Both the position numbers and the translations under genes were made by a program. From Hetaerina americana (taxonomy: Eukaryota > Arthropoda > Insecta > Odonata > Calopterygidae), in contig JAKTNV010000740.1 in NCBI GenBank assembly GCA_022747635.1, forward strand, positions 1 to 64,000: a DNA stretch of 64,000 bases, read 5' to 3'. The notes below the pieces were generated by a model that was not told the origin of the DNA, made no database searches, and saw nothing but the letters and a program-made list of their open reading frames with translations. This document shows, piece after piece, positions 11,761 to 24,854 of the stretch; position 1 is the first letter of the stretch, and each line of letters opens with the position of its first letter.

Positions 11761-12363
11761 AAATAAATGCCTTCTATACACCTCAAACATTCACTCTATA
11801 ATGGAAGATTGTTGTTTTTCGCAATATTTTTTGAAATTTGGGCTCTTTTACTAACATTAACATTTGCGCTGAGGCAACTTTTATGCTCATTTCTTGTCTT
11901 TAATGATTTATTCTGGGTTTTATTTTGTTTATTTGATGAAAATGAACAACAATACACACCATGGAAACATTTTCGTTTGATTTGTGTCGAGTGAGAATTT
12001 CACCTAGAACCCAAAGGGGGGGGTATTGGCCTTTTTCGTGGAAAAATGTGAAAAATTAAAATTTCTAAAAATTAAAAAAATGCCTTCTATACACCTCAAA
12101 CATTCACTCTATAATCGAAGATTGTGGTTTTTCGCAATATTTTTTTGAAATTTGGGCTCTTTTACTAACATTAACATTTGCGCTGAGGCATCTTTTATGC
12201 TCATTTCTTGTTTTTAATGATTTATTCTGGGTTTTATTTTGTTTATTTGATGAAAATGAACAACAATACACACCATGGAAACATTTTTGTTTGATTTGTG
12301 TCGAGTGAGAATTTCACCTAGAACCCAAAGGGGGGGGTATTGGCACTTTTCACGGAAAAATGT

Positions 12364-13580
12364 GAAAAACTAAAATTTCTAAAAATTAAAAAAATGCCTT
12401 CTATACACCTAAAACATTCACTCTATAATGGAAGATTGTTGTTTTTCGCAATATTTTTTAAATTTGGGCTCTTTTACTAACATTAACACTTGCGCTGAGG
12501 CATCTTTTTGCTCATTTCTTGTCTTTAATGATTTATTCTGGGTTTTATTTTGTTTATTTGATGAAAATGAACAACAATACACACCATGGAAACATTTTTG
12601 TTTGATTTGTGTCGAGTGAGAATTTCACCTAGAACCCAAAGGGGGGGTATTGGCCTTTTTCGTGGAAAAATGTGAAAAATTAAAATTTCTAAAAATGAAA
12701 TAAATGCCTTCTATACACGTCAAACATTCACTCTATGATCGAAGATTGTTGTTTTTCGCAATTTTTTTTGAAATTTGGGCTCTTTTACTAACATTAACTT
12801 TTGCGCTGAGGCATCTTTTAGGCTCATTTCTTGCCTTTAATGATTTATTCTGGGTTTTATTTTGTTTATTTGATGAAAATGAACAACAATACACCCCATG
12901 GAAACATTTTTGTTTGATTTGTGTCGAGTGAGAATTTCACCTAGAACCCAAAAGTATTGGCACTTTTCACGGAAAAATGTGAAAAATTAAAATTTCTAAA
13001 AATTAAAAAAATGCCTTCTATACACCTCAAACATTCACTCTATAATGGAAGATTTTATTTTTTCGCAATATTTTTCGAAATTTGGGCTCTTTTACTAACA
13101 TTAACTTTTGCGCTGAGGCATCTTTTAGGCTCATTTCTTGCCTTTAATGATTTATTCTGGGTTTTATTTTGTTTATTTGATGAAAATGAACAACAATACA
13201 CACCATAGAAACATTTTTGTTTGATTTGTGTCGAGTGAGAATTTCACCTAGAACCCAAAGGGGGGGTATTGGCACTTTTCGTGGAAAAATGTGAAAAATT
13301 AAAATTTCTAAAAATGAAATAAATGCCTTCTATACACCTCAAACATTCACTCTATAATGGAAGATTGTTGTTTTTCGCAATATTTTTTGAAATTTGGGAT
13401 CTTTTACTAACATTAACATTTGCGCTGAGGCATCTTTTATGCTCATTTCTTGTCTTTAATGATTTATTCTGGGTTTTATTTTGTTTATTTGATGAAAATG
13501 AACAACAATACACACCATGGAAACATTTTTGTTTGATTTGTGTCGAGTGAGAATTTCACCTAGAACCCAAAGGGGGGGGT
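12364..13580 (+). repeat. Four-monomer block, copy 2
   Basis: Matches 6430-7650 at an offset of 5931-5934 bp and includes the same private variants: 'CATCTTTTTGCTC', 'TATACACGTCAAAC', the single-base G tract (12954) and 'GAAATTTGGGATC'. After about 13580 the following monomer is class A with 'GGTTTTGGCACTTTTCACGG', unlike copy 1. Confidence 0.8.
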
Positions 13581-16500
13581 TTTGGCACTTTTCACGGAAA
13601 AATGTGAAAAATTAAAATTTCTAAAAATTAAAAAAATGCCTTCTATACACCTAAAACATTCACTCTATAATGGAAGATTGTGGTTTTTCGCAATATTTTT
13701 TTGAAATTTGGGCTCTTTTACTAACATTAACACTTGCGCTGAGGCATCTTTTATGCTCATTTCTTGTCTTTAATGATTTATTCTGGGTTTTATTTTGTTT
13801 ATTTGATGAAAATGAACAACAATACACACCATGGCAACATTTTTGTTTTATTTGTGTCGAGTGAGAATTTCACCTAGAACCCAAAGGGGGGGGTATTGGC
13901 ACTTTTCATGGAAAAATGTGAAAAATTAAAATTTCTAAAAATGAAATAAATGCCTTCTATACACCTCAAACATTCACTCTATAATGGAAGATTGTTGTTT
14001 TTCGCAATATTTTTTGAAATTTGGGCTCTTTTACTAACATTAACATTTGCGCTGGGGCATCTTTTAGGCTCATTTCTTGTCTTTAATGATGTATTCTGGG
14101 TTTTATTTTGTTTATTTGATGAAAATGAAAACAATACACACCATGGAAACATTTTTGTTTGATTTGTGTCGAGTGATAATTTCACCTAGAACCCAAAAGG
14201 GGGGGTATTGGCACTTTTCACGGAAAAATGTGAAAAATTAAAATTTCTAAAAATTAAAAAAATGCCTTCTATACACCTAAAACATTCACTCTATAATGGA
14301 AGATTGTGGTTTTTCGCAATATTTTTTTGAAATTTGGGCTCTTTTGCTAACATTAACATTTGCGCTGAGGCATCTTTTATGCTCATTTCTTGCCTTTAAT
14401 GATTTATTCTGGGTTTTATTTTGTTTATTTGATGAAAATGAACAACAATACACACCATGGAAACATTTTTGTTTGATTTGTGTTGAGTGAGAATTTCACC
14501 TAGAACCCAAAGGGGGGGGTATTGGCCTTTTTCGTGGAAAAATGTGAAAAATTAAAATTTCTAAAAATGAAATAAATGCCTTCTATACACCTCAAACATT
14601 CACTCTATAATGGAAGATTTTATTTTTTCGCAATATTTTTCGAAATTTGGGCTCTTTTACTAACATTAACTTTTGCGCTGAGGCATCTTTTAGGCTCATT
14701 TCTTGCCTTTAATGATTTATTCTGGGTTTTATTTTGTTTATTTGATGAAAATGAGCAACAATACACACCATGGAAACATTTTTGTTTGATTTGTGTCGAG
14801 TGAGAATTTCACCTAGAACCCAAAGGGGGGGGTATTGGCACTTTTCACGGAAAAATGTGAAAAATTAAAATTTCTAAAAATTAAAAAAATGCCTTCTATA
14901 CACCTAAAACATTCACTCTATAATGGAAGATTGTGGTTTTTCGCAATATTTTTTTGAAATTTGGGCTCTTTTACTAACATTAACACTTGCGCTGAGGCAT
15001 CTTTTATGCTCATTTCTTGTCTTTAATGATTTATTCTGGGTTTTATTTTGTTTATTTGATGAAAATGAACAACAATACACACCATGGAAACATTTTTGTT
15101 TTATTTGTGTCGAGTGAGAATTTCACCTAGAACCCAAAGGGGGGGTATTGGCACTTTTCGTGGAAAAATGTGAAAAATTAAATTTCTAAAAATGAAATAA
15201 ATGCCTTCTATACACCTCAAACATTCACTCTATAATGGAAGATTGTTGTTTTTCGCAATATTTTTTGAAATTTGGGCTCTTTTACTAACATTAACATTTG
15301 CGCTGAGGCAACTTTTATGCTCATTTCTTGTCTTTAATGATTTATTCTGGGTTTTATTTTGTTTATTTGATGAAAATGAACAACAATACACACCATGGAA
15401 ACATTTTTGTTTGATTTGTGTCGAGTGAGAATTTCACCTAGAACCCAAAGGGGGGGGTATTGGCACTTTTCACGGAAAAATGTGAAAAATTAAAATTTCT
15501 AAAAATGAAATAAATGCCTTCTATACACCTAAAACATTCACTCTATAATGGAAGATTGTGGTTTTTCGCAATATATTTTTGAAATTTGGGCTCTTTTACT
15601 AACATTAACATTTGCGCTGAGGCATGTTTTATGCTCATTTCTTGTCTTTAATGATTTATTCTGGGTTTTATTTTGTTTATTTGATGAAAATGAACAACAA
15701 TACACACCATGGAAACATTTTTGTTTGATTTGTGTTGAGTGAGAATTTCACCTAGAACCCAAAGGGGGGGGTATTGGCCTTTTTCGTGGAAAAATGTGAA
15801 AAACTAAAATTTCTAAAAATTAAAAAAATGCCTTCTATACATCTAAAACATTCACTCTATAATGGAAGATTGTTGTTTTTCGCAATATTTTTTGAAATTT
15901 GGGCTCTTTTACTAACATTAACACTTGCGCTGAGGCATCTTTTATGCTCATTTCTTGTGTTTAATGATTTATTCTGGGTTTTATTTTGTTTATTTGATGA
16001 AAATGAACAACAATACACACCATGGAAACATTTTTGTTTGATTTGTGTCGAGTGAGAATTTCACCTAGAACCCAAAGGGGGGGGTATTGGCCTTTTTCGT
16101 GGAAAAATGTGAAAAATTAAAATTTCTAAAAATGAAATAAATGCCTTCTATACACCTCAAACATTCACTCTATGATCGAAGATTGTTGTTTTTCGCGAAA
16201 TTTTTTGAAATTTGGGCTCTTTTACTAACATTAACTTTTGCGCTGAGGCATCTTTTAGGCTCATTTCTTGCCTTTAATGATTTATTCTGGGTTTTATTTT
16301 GTTTATTTGATGAAAATGAACAACAATACACACCATGGAAACATTTTTGTTTGATTTGTGTCGAGAGAGAATTTCACCTAGAACCCAAAGGGGGGGGTAT
16401 TGGCACTTGTCACGGAAAAATGTGAAAAATTAAAATTTCTAAAAATTAAAAAAATGCCTTCTATACACCTCAAACATTCACTCTTTAATGGAAGATTTTA

Positions 16501-17396
16501 TTTTCTCGCAATATTTTTCGAAATTTGGGCTCTTTTACTAACATTAACTTTTGCGCTGAGGCATCTTTTAGGCTCATTTCTTGCCTTTAATGATTTATTC
16601 TGGGTTTTATTTTGTTTATTTGATGAAAATGAACAACAATACACACCATGGAAACATTTTCGTTTGATTTGTGTCGAGTGAGAATTTCACCTAGAACCCA
16701 AAGGGGGGGGGGGTATTGGCACTTTTCACGGAAAAATGTGAAAAATAAAAATTTCTAAAAATGAAATAAATGCCTTCTATACACCTAAAACATTCACTCT
16801 ATAATGGAAGATTGTGGTTTTTCGCAATATATTTTTGAAATTTGGGCTCTTTTACTAACATTAACATTTGCGCTGAGGCATCTTTTAGGCTCATTTCTTG
16901 TCTTTAATGATTTATTCTGGGTTTTATTTTGTTTATTTGATGAAAATGAACAACAATACACACCATGGAAACATTTTTGTTTGATTTGTGTTGAGTGAGA
17001 ATTTCACCTAGAACCCAAAGGGGGGGGTATTGGCACTTTTCACGAAAAAATGTGAAAAACTAAAATTTCTAAAAATTAAAAAAATGCCTTCTATACACCT
17101 AAAACATTCACTCTATAATGGAAGATTGTTGTTTTTCGCAATATTTTTTGAAATTTGGGTTCTTTTACTAACATTAACACTTGCGCTGAGGCATCTTTTA
17201 TGCTCATTTCTTGTCTTTAATGATTTATTCTGGGTTTTATTTTGTTTATTTGATGAAAATGAACAACAATACACACCATGGAAACATTTTTGTTTGATTT
17301 GTGTCGAGTGAGAATTTCACCTAGAACCCAAAGGGGGGGGTATTGGCCTTTTTCGTGGAAAAATGTGAAAAATTAAAATTTCTAAAAATGAAATAA
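12704..17396 (+). repeat. 4.7 kb higher-order repeat, copy 1 (15 monomers)
   Basis: Begins at the 'TATACACGTCAAAC' monomer and ends where that monomer recurs at 17397. Matching points downstream keep an offset of 4693-4700 bp up to about 16380, including 'CACCATGGCAACATTTTTG' (13832 and 18532), 'TTTAATGATGTATTC' and 'GAGGCAACTTTTATGC'. Confidence 0.8.
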
Positions 17397-18280
17397 ATGC
17401 CTTCTATACACGTCAAACATTCACTCTATGATCGAAGATTGTTGTTTTTCGCAATATTTTTTGAAATTTGGGCTCTTTTACTAACATTAACTTTTGCGCT
17501 GAGGCATCTTTTAGGCTCATTTCTTGCCTTTAATGATTTATTCTGGGTTTTATTTTGTTTATTTGATGAAAATGAACAACAATACACACCATGGAAACAT
17601 TTTTGTTTGATTTGTGTCGAGTGAGAATTTCACCTAGAACCCAAAGGGGGGGGTATTGGCACTTTTCACGGAAAAATGTGAAAAATTAAAATTTCTAAAA
17701 ATTAAAAAAATGCCTTCTATACACCTCAAACATTCACTCTATAATGGAAGATTTTATTTTTTCGCAATATTTTTCGAAATTTGGGCTCTTTTACTAACAT
17801 TAACTTTTGCGCTGAGGCATCTTTTAGGCTCATTTCTTGCCTTTAATGATTTATTCTGGGTTTTATTTTATTTATTTGATGAAAATGAACAACAATACAC
17901 ACCATGGAAACATTTTTGTTTGATTTGTGTCGAGTGAGAATTTCACCTAGAACCCAAATGGGGGGTATTGGCACTTTTCGTGGAAAAATGTGAAAAATTA
18001 AAATTTCTAAAAATGAAATAAATGCCTTCTATACACCTCAAACATTCACTCTATAATGGAAGATTGTTGTTTTTCGCAATATTTTTTGAAATTTGGGATC
18101 TTTTACTAACATTAACATTTGCGCTGAGGCATCTTTTATGCTCATTTCTTGTCTTTAATGATATATTCTGGGTTTTATTTTGTTTATTTGATGAAAATGA
18201 ACAACAATACACACCATGGAAACATTTTTGTTTGATTTGTGTCGAGTGAGAATTTCACCTAGAACCCAAAGGGGGGGGTT
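17054..18280 (+). repeat. Four-monomer block, copy 3
   Basis: Same monomer order as copies 1 and 2, including 'TATACACGTCAAAC' at 17403 and 'GAAATTTGGGATC' near 18089. Here the first monomer has a full 'CATCTTTTATGCTC' and the third is preceded by a normal G tract, so these two private deletions are not fixed in all copies. Confidence 0.75.
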
Positions 18281-21078
18281 TTGGCACTTTTCACGGAAAA
18301 ATGTGAAAAATTAAAATTTCTAAAAATTAAAAAAATGCCTTCTATACACCTAAAACATTCACTCTATAATGGAAGATTGTGGTTTTTCGCAATATTTTTT
18401 TGAAATTTGGGCTCTTTTACTAACATTAACACTTGCGCTGAGGCATCTTTTATGCTCATTTCTTGTCTTTAATGATTTATTCTGGGTTTTATTTTGTTTA
18501 TTTGATGAAAATGAACAACAATACACACCATGGCAACATTTTTGTTTTATTTGTGTCGAGTGAGAATTTCACCTAGAACCCAAAGGGGGGGGGTATTGGC
18601 ACTTTTCATGGAAAAATGTGAAAAATTAAAATTTCTAAAAATGAAATAAATGCCTTCTATACACCTCAAACATTCACTCTATAATGGAAGATTGTTGTTT
18701 TTCGCAATATTTTTTGAAATTTGGGCTCTTTTACTAACATTAACATTTGCGCTGAGGCATCTTTTAGGCTCATTTCTTGTCTTTAATGATGTATTCTGGG
18801 TTTTATTTTGTTTATTTGATGAAAATGAAAACAATACACACCATGGAAACATTTTTGTTTGATTTGTGTCGAGTGAGAATTTCACCTAGAACCCAAAGGG
18901 GGGGGTATTGGCACTTTTCACGGAAAAATGTGAAAAATTAAAATTTCTAAAAATTAAAAAAATGCCTTCTATACACCTAAAACATTCACTCTATAATGGA
19001 AGATTGTGGTTTTTCGCAATATTTTTTTGAAATTTGGGCTCTTTTGCTAACATTAACATTTGCGCTGAGGCATCTTTTATGCTCATTTCTTGTCTTTAAT
19101 GATTTATTCTGGGTTTTATTTTTTTTATTTGATGAAAATGAACAACAATACACATCATGGAAACATTTTTGTTTGATTTGTGTTGAGTGAGAATTTCACC
19201 TAGAACCCAAAGGGGGGGGTATTGGCCTTTTTCGTGGAAAAATGTGAAAAATTAAAATTTCTAAAAATGAAATAAATGCCTTCTATACACCTCAAACATT
19301 CACTCTATAATGGAAGATTTTATTTTTTCGCAATATTTTTCGAAATTTGGGCTCTTTTACTAACATTAACTTTTGCGCTGAGGCATCTTTTAGGCTCATT
19401 TCTTGCCTTTAATGATTTATTCTGGGTTTTATTTTGTTTATTTGATGAAAATGAGCAACAATACACACCATGGAAACATTTTTGTTTGATTTGTGTCGAG
19501 TGAGAATTTCACCTAGAACCCAAAGGGGGTATTGGCACTTTTCACGGAAAAATGTGAAAAATTAAAATTTCTAAAAATTAAAAAAATGCCTTCTATACAT
19601 CTAAAACATTCACTCTATAATGGAAGATTGTGGTTTTTCGCAATATTTTTTTGAAATTTGGGCTCTTTTACTAACATTAACACTTGCGCTGAGGCATCTT
19701 TTATGCTCATTTCTTGTCTTTAATGATTTATTCTGGGTTTTATTTTGTTTATTTGATGAAAATTAAACAAAAATTTACACCATGGAAACATTTTTGTTTT
19801 ATTTGTGTCGAGTGAGAATTTCACCTAGAACCCAAAGGGGGGGGTATTGGCACTTTTCGTGGAAAAATGTGAAAAATTAAATTTCTAAAAATGAAATAAA
19901 TGCCTTCTATACACCTCAAACATTCACTCTATAATGGAAGATTGTTGTTTTTCGCAATATTTTTTGAAATTTGGGCTCTTTTACTAACATTAACATTTGC
20001 GCTGAGGCAACTTTTATGCTCATTTCTTGTCTTTAATGATTTATTCTGGGTTTTATTTTGTTTATTTGATGAAAATGAACAACAATACACACCATGGAAA
20101 CATTTTTGTTTGATTTGTGTCGAGTGAGAATTTCACCTAGAACCCAAAGGGGGGGTATTGGCACTTTTCACGGAAAAATGTGAAAAATTAAAATTTCTAA
20201 AAATGAAATAAATGCCTTCTATACACCTAAAACATTCACTCTATAATGGAAGATTGTGGTTTTTCGCAATATATTTTTGAAATTTGGGCTCTTTTACTAT
20301 CATTAACATTTGCGCTGAGGCATCTTTAATGCTCATTTCTTGTCTTTAATGATTTATTCTGGGTTTTATTTTGTTTATTTGATGAAAATGAACAACAATA
20401 CACACCATGGAAACATTTTTGTTTGATTTGTGTTGAGTGAGAATTTCACCTAGAACCCAAAGGGGGGGGTATTGGCCTTTTTCGTGGAAAAATGTGAAAA
20501 ACTAAAATTTCTAAAAATTAAAAAAATGCCTTCTATACACCTCAAACATTCACTCTATAATGGAAGATTGTTGTTTTTCGCAATATTTTTTGAAATTTGG
20601 GCTCTTTTACTAACATTAACACTTGCGCTGAGGCATCTTTTATGCTCATTTCTTGTGTTTAATGATTTATTCTGGGTTTTATTTTGTTTATTTGATGAAA
20701 ATGAACAACAATACACACCATGGAAACATTTTTGTTTGATTTGTGTCGAGTGAGAATTTCACCTAGAACCCAAAGGGGGGGGTATTGGCCTTTTTCGTGG
20801 AAAAATGTGAAAAATTAAAATTTCTAAAAATGAAATAAATGCCTTCTATACACCTCAAACATTCACTCTATGATCGAAGATTGTTGTTTTTCGCAATATT
20901 TTTTGAAATTTGGGCTCTTTTACTAACATTAACTTTTGCGCTGAGGCATCTTTTAGGCTCATTTCTTGCCTTTAATGATTTATTCTGGGTTTTATTTTGT
21001 TTATTTGATGAAAATGAACAACAATACACACCATGGAAACATTTTTGTTTGATTTGTGTCGAGTGAGAATTTCACCTA
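17397..21078 (+). repeat. 4.7 kb higher-order repeat, copy 2 (partial)
   Basis: Follows copy 1 in the same monomer order until about 21078. There copy 1 continues with an 'AGATTTTATTTTCTCGC' monomer (16492), but this copy switches to a 'GAAATTTGGGATC' monomer that starts the 3.13 kb repeat. The switch falls at the G tract region. Confidence 0.75.
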
Positions 21079-21151
21079 GAACCCAAAGGGGGGGGTATTG
21101 GCACTTTTCGTGGAAAAATGTGAAAAATTAAAATTTCTAAAAATGAAATAA
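18022..21151 (+). repeat. 3.13 kb repeat, copy 1 (10 monomers)
   Basis: Runs from one 'GAAATTTGGGATC' monomer to the next. Landmarks recur at 3124-3130 bp: 'ATGGCAACATTTTTG', 'AATGATGTATTC' with 'GAAAATGAAAACAATAC', the 'AGATTTTATTTTTTCGC' monomer, and the monomer led by the shortened 'AAAAATTAAATTTCTAA'. Confidence 0.8.
19757..19785 (+). other. Local mutation cluster in one monomer
   Basis: Where neighbours read 'AAAATGAACAACAATACACA' this copy reads 'AAAATTAAACAAAAATTTAC'. Several changes fall within about 20 bases while the flanks are normal. The equivalent monomers in the 4.7 and 3.13 kb repeats (near 15060 and 22890) are normal, so the change is private to this copy. Confidence 0.75.
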
Positions 21152-23640
21152 ATGCCTTCTATACACCTCAAACATTCACTCTATAATGGAAGATTGTTGT
21201 TTTTCGCAATATTTTTTGAAATTTGGGATCTTTTACTAACATTAACATTTGCGCTGAGGCATCTTTTATGCTCATTTCTTGTCTTTAATGATTTATTCTG
21301 GGTTTTATTTTGTTTATTTGATGAAAATGAACAACAATACACACCATGGAAACATTTTTGTTTGATTTGTGTCGAGTGAGAATTTCACCTAGAACCCAAA
21401 GGGGGGGGTTTTGGCACTTTTCACGGAAAAATGTGAAAAATTAAAATTTCTAAAAATTAAAAAAATGCCTTCTATACACCTAAAACATTCACTCTATAAT
21501 GGAAGATTGTGGTTTTTCGCAATATTTTTTTGAAATTTGGGCTCTTTTACTAACATTAACACTTGCGCTGAGGCATCTTTTATGCTCATTTCTTGTCTTT
21601 AATGATTTATTCTGGGTTTTATTTTGTTTATTTGATGAAAATGAACAACAATACACACCATGGCAACATTTTTGTTTTATTTGTGTCGAGTGAGAATTTC
21701 ACCTAGAACCCAAAGGGGGGGGTATTGGCACTTTTCATGGAAAAATGTGAAAAATTAAAATTTCTAAAAATGAAATAAATGCCTTCTATACACCTCAAAC
21801 ATTCACTCTATAATGGAAGATTGTTGTTTTTCGCAATATTTTTTGAAATTTGGGCTCTTTTACTAACATTAACATTTGCGCTGAGGCATCTTTTAGGCTC
21901 ATTTCTTGTCTTTAATGATGTATTCTGGGTTTTATTTTGTTTATTTGATGAAAATGAAAACAATACACACCATGGAAACATTTTTGTTTGATTTGTGTCG
22001 AGTGAGAATTTCACCTAGAACCCAAAGGGGGGGGTATTGGCACTTTTCACGGAAAAATGTGAAAAATTAAAATTTCTAAAAATTAAAAAAATGCCTTCTA
22101 TACACCTAAAACATTCACTCTATAATGGAAGATTGTGGTTTTTCGCAATATTTTTTTGAAATTTGGGCTCTTTTTTAACATTAACATTTGCGCTGAGGCA
22201 TCTTTTATGCTCATTTCTTGTCTTTAATGATTTATTCTGGGTTTTATTTTGTTTTTTGATGAAAATGAACAACAATACACACCATGGAAACATTTTTGTT
22301 TGATTTGTGTTGAGTGAGAATTTCACCTAGAACCCAAAGGGGGGGGTATTGGCCTTTTTCGTGGAAAAATGTGAAAAATTAAAATTTCTAAAAATGAAAT
22401 AAATGCCTTCTATACACCTCAAACATTCACTCTATAATGGAAGATTTTATTTTTTCGCAATATTTTTCGAAATTTGGGCTCTTTTACTAACATTAACTTT
22501 TGCGCTGAGGCATCTTTTAGGCTCATTTCTTGCCTTTAATGATTTATTCTGGGTTTTATTTTGTTTATTTGATGAAAATGAGCAACAATACACACCATGG
22601 AAACATTTTTGTTTGATTTCTGTCGAGTGAGAATTTCACCTAGAACCCAAAGGGGGGGGTATTGGCACTTTTCACGGAAAAATGTGAAAAATTAAAATTT
22701 CTAAAAATTAAAAAAATGCCTTCTATACACCTAAAACATTCACTCTATAATGGAAGATTGTGGTTTTTCGCAATATTTTTTTGAAATTTGGGCTCTTTTA
22801 CTAACATTAACACTTGCGCTGAGGCATCTTTTATGCTCATTTCTTGTCTTTAATGATTTATTCTGGGTTTTATTTTGTTTATTTGATGAAAATGAACAAC
22901 AATACACACCATGGAAACATTTTTGTTTTATTTGTGTCGAGTGAGAATATCACCTAGAACCCAAAGGGGGGGGTATTGGCACTTTTCGTGGAAAAATGTG
23001 AAAAATTAAATTTCTAAAAATGAAATAAATGCCTTCTATACACCTCAAACATTCACTATATAATGGAAGATTGTTATTTTTCGCAATATTTTTTTGAAAT
23101 TTGGGCTCATTTACTAACATTAACATTTGCGCTGAGGCATCTTTTATGCTCATTTCTTGTCTTTAATGATTTATTCTGGGTTTTATTTTGTTTATTTGAT
23201 GAAAATGAACAACAATACACACCATGGAAACATTTTTGTTTGATTTGTATCGAGTGAGAATTTCACCTAGAACCCAAAGGGGGGGGTATTGGCCTTTTTC
23301 GTGGAAAAATGTGAAAAATTAAAATTTCTAAAAATGAAATAAATGCCTTCTATACACCTGAAACATTCACTCTATAATGGAAGATTGTGGTTTTTCGCAA
23401 TATTTTTTTGAAATTTGGGCTCTTTTACTAACATTAACACTTGCGCTGAGGCATCTTTTATGCTCATTCTTGTCTTTAATGATTTATTCTGGGTTTTATT
23501 TTGTTTATTTGATGAAAATGAACAACAATACACACCATGGAAACATTTTTGTTTGATTTGTGTTGAGTGAGAATTTCACCTAGAACCCAAAGGGGGGGGT
23601 ATTGGCACTTTTCGTGGAAAAATGTGAAAAATTAAAATTT
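21152..23640 (+). repeat. 3.13 kb repeat, copy 2 (partial)
   Basis: Same order of monomer types as 18022 onward, including the shortened 'AAAAATTAAATTTCTAA' before 23030. After about 23640 the order changes and the first truncated monomer follows. This stretch is also the start of the 4.02 kb repeat. Confidence 0.75.
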
Positions 23641-23968
23641 CTAAAAATGAAATAAATGCCTTCTATACACCTCAAACATTCACTCTATAATGGAAGATTG
23701 TTGTTTTTCGCAATATTTTTTGAAATTTGGGCTCTTTTACTAACATTAACATTTGCGCTGAGGCATCTTTTAGGCTCATTTCTTGACTTAAATGATTTAT
23801 TCTGGGTTTTATTTTGTTTATTTAATTAAAATGAACAACAATACACACCATGGAAACATTTTTGTTTGATTTGTGTTGAGTGAGAATTTCACCTAGAACC
23901 CAAAGGGGGGGGTATATGCACTTTTCATGGAAAAATGTGAAAAATTAAAATTTCTAAAAATGAAATAA

Positions 23969-24227
23969 ATGCCTTCTATACACTTCAAACATTCACTTAA
24001 TGATGGAAAATTGTTGTTTTTCGCAATATTTTTTGAAATTAGGGCTCTTTTACTAACATTAACTTTTGCGCTTTTGTTTATTTGATGAAAATGAACAACA
24101 ATACACACCATGGAAACATTTTTGTTTGATTTGTGTTGAGTGAGAATTTCACCTAGAACCCAAAGGGGGGGGTATTGGCCTTTTTCGTGGAAAAATGTGA
24201 AAAATTAAAATTTCTAAAAATGAAAAA
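23969..24227 (+). repeat. Truncated monomer, copy 1 (54 bp internal deletion)
   Basis: The sequence runs directly from 'TTAACTTTTGCGCT' into 'TTTGTTTATTTGATG'. The 54 bp normally between them (the 'GAGGCATC...' to '...CTGGGTTTTAT' segment) are absent, so the monomer is 259 bp. It also carries 'ACACTTCAAAC', 'CACTTAATGATGGAAAATTG' and an upstream 'GGTATATGCACTTTTCATGG', which together identify it. It is the leftmost of eight such copies. Confidence 0.92.
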
Positions 24228-24854
24228 AAGCCTTCTATACACCTCAAACATTCACTCTATAATGGAAGATTGTTGTTTTTTCGCAATATTTTTTGACATT
24301 TGGGCTCTTTTACTAACATTAACATTTGCGCTGAGGCATCTTTTATGCTCATTTCTTGTCTTTAATGATTTATTCTGGGTTTTATTTGTTTATTTGATGA
24401 AAATGAACAACAATACACACCATGGAAACATTTTTGTTTGATTTGTGTCGACTGAGAATTTCACCTAGAACCCAAAGGGGGGGGGTATTGGCACTATTCA
24501 TGGAAAAATGTGGAAAAATTAAAATTTCTAAAAATTAAAAAAAAGCCTTCTATACACCTCAAACATTCACTCTATAAAGGAAGATTGTTGTTTTTCGCAA
24601 TATTTTTTGAAATTTGGGCTCTTTTACTAACATTAACATTTGCGCTGAGGCATCTTTTATGCTCATTTCTTGTCTTTAATGATTTATTCTGGGTTTTATT
24701 TTGTTTATTTGATGAAAATGAACAACAATACACACCATGGAAACATTTTTGTTTGATTTGTGTCGAGTGAGAATTTCACCTAGAACCCAAAGGGGGGGTA
24801 TTGGCACTTTTCATGGAAAAATGTGAAAAATTAAAATTTCTAAAAATGAAATAA

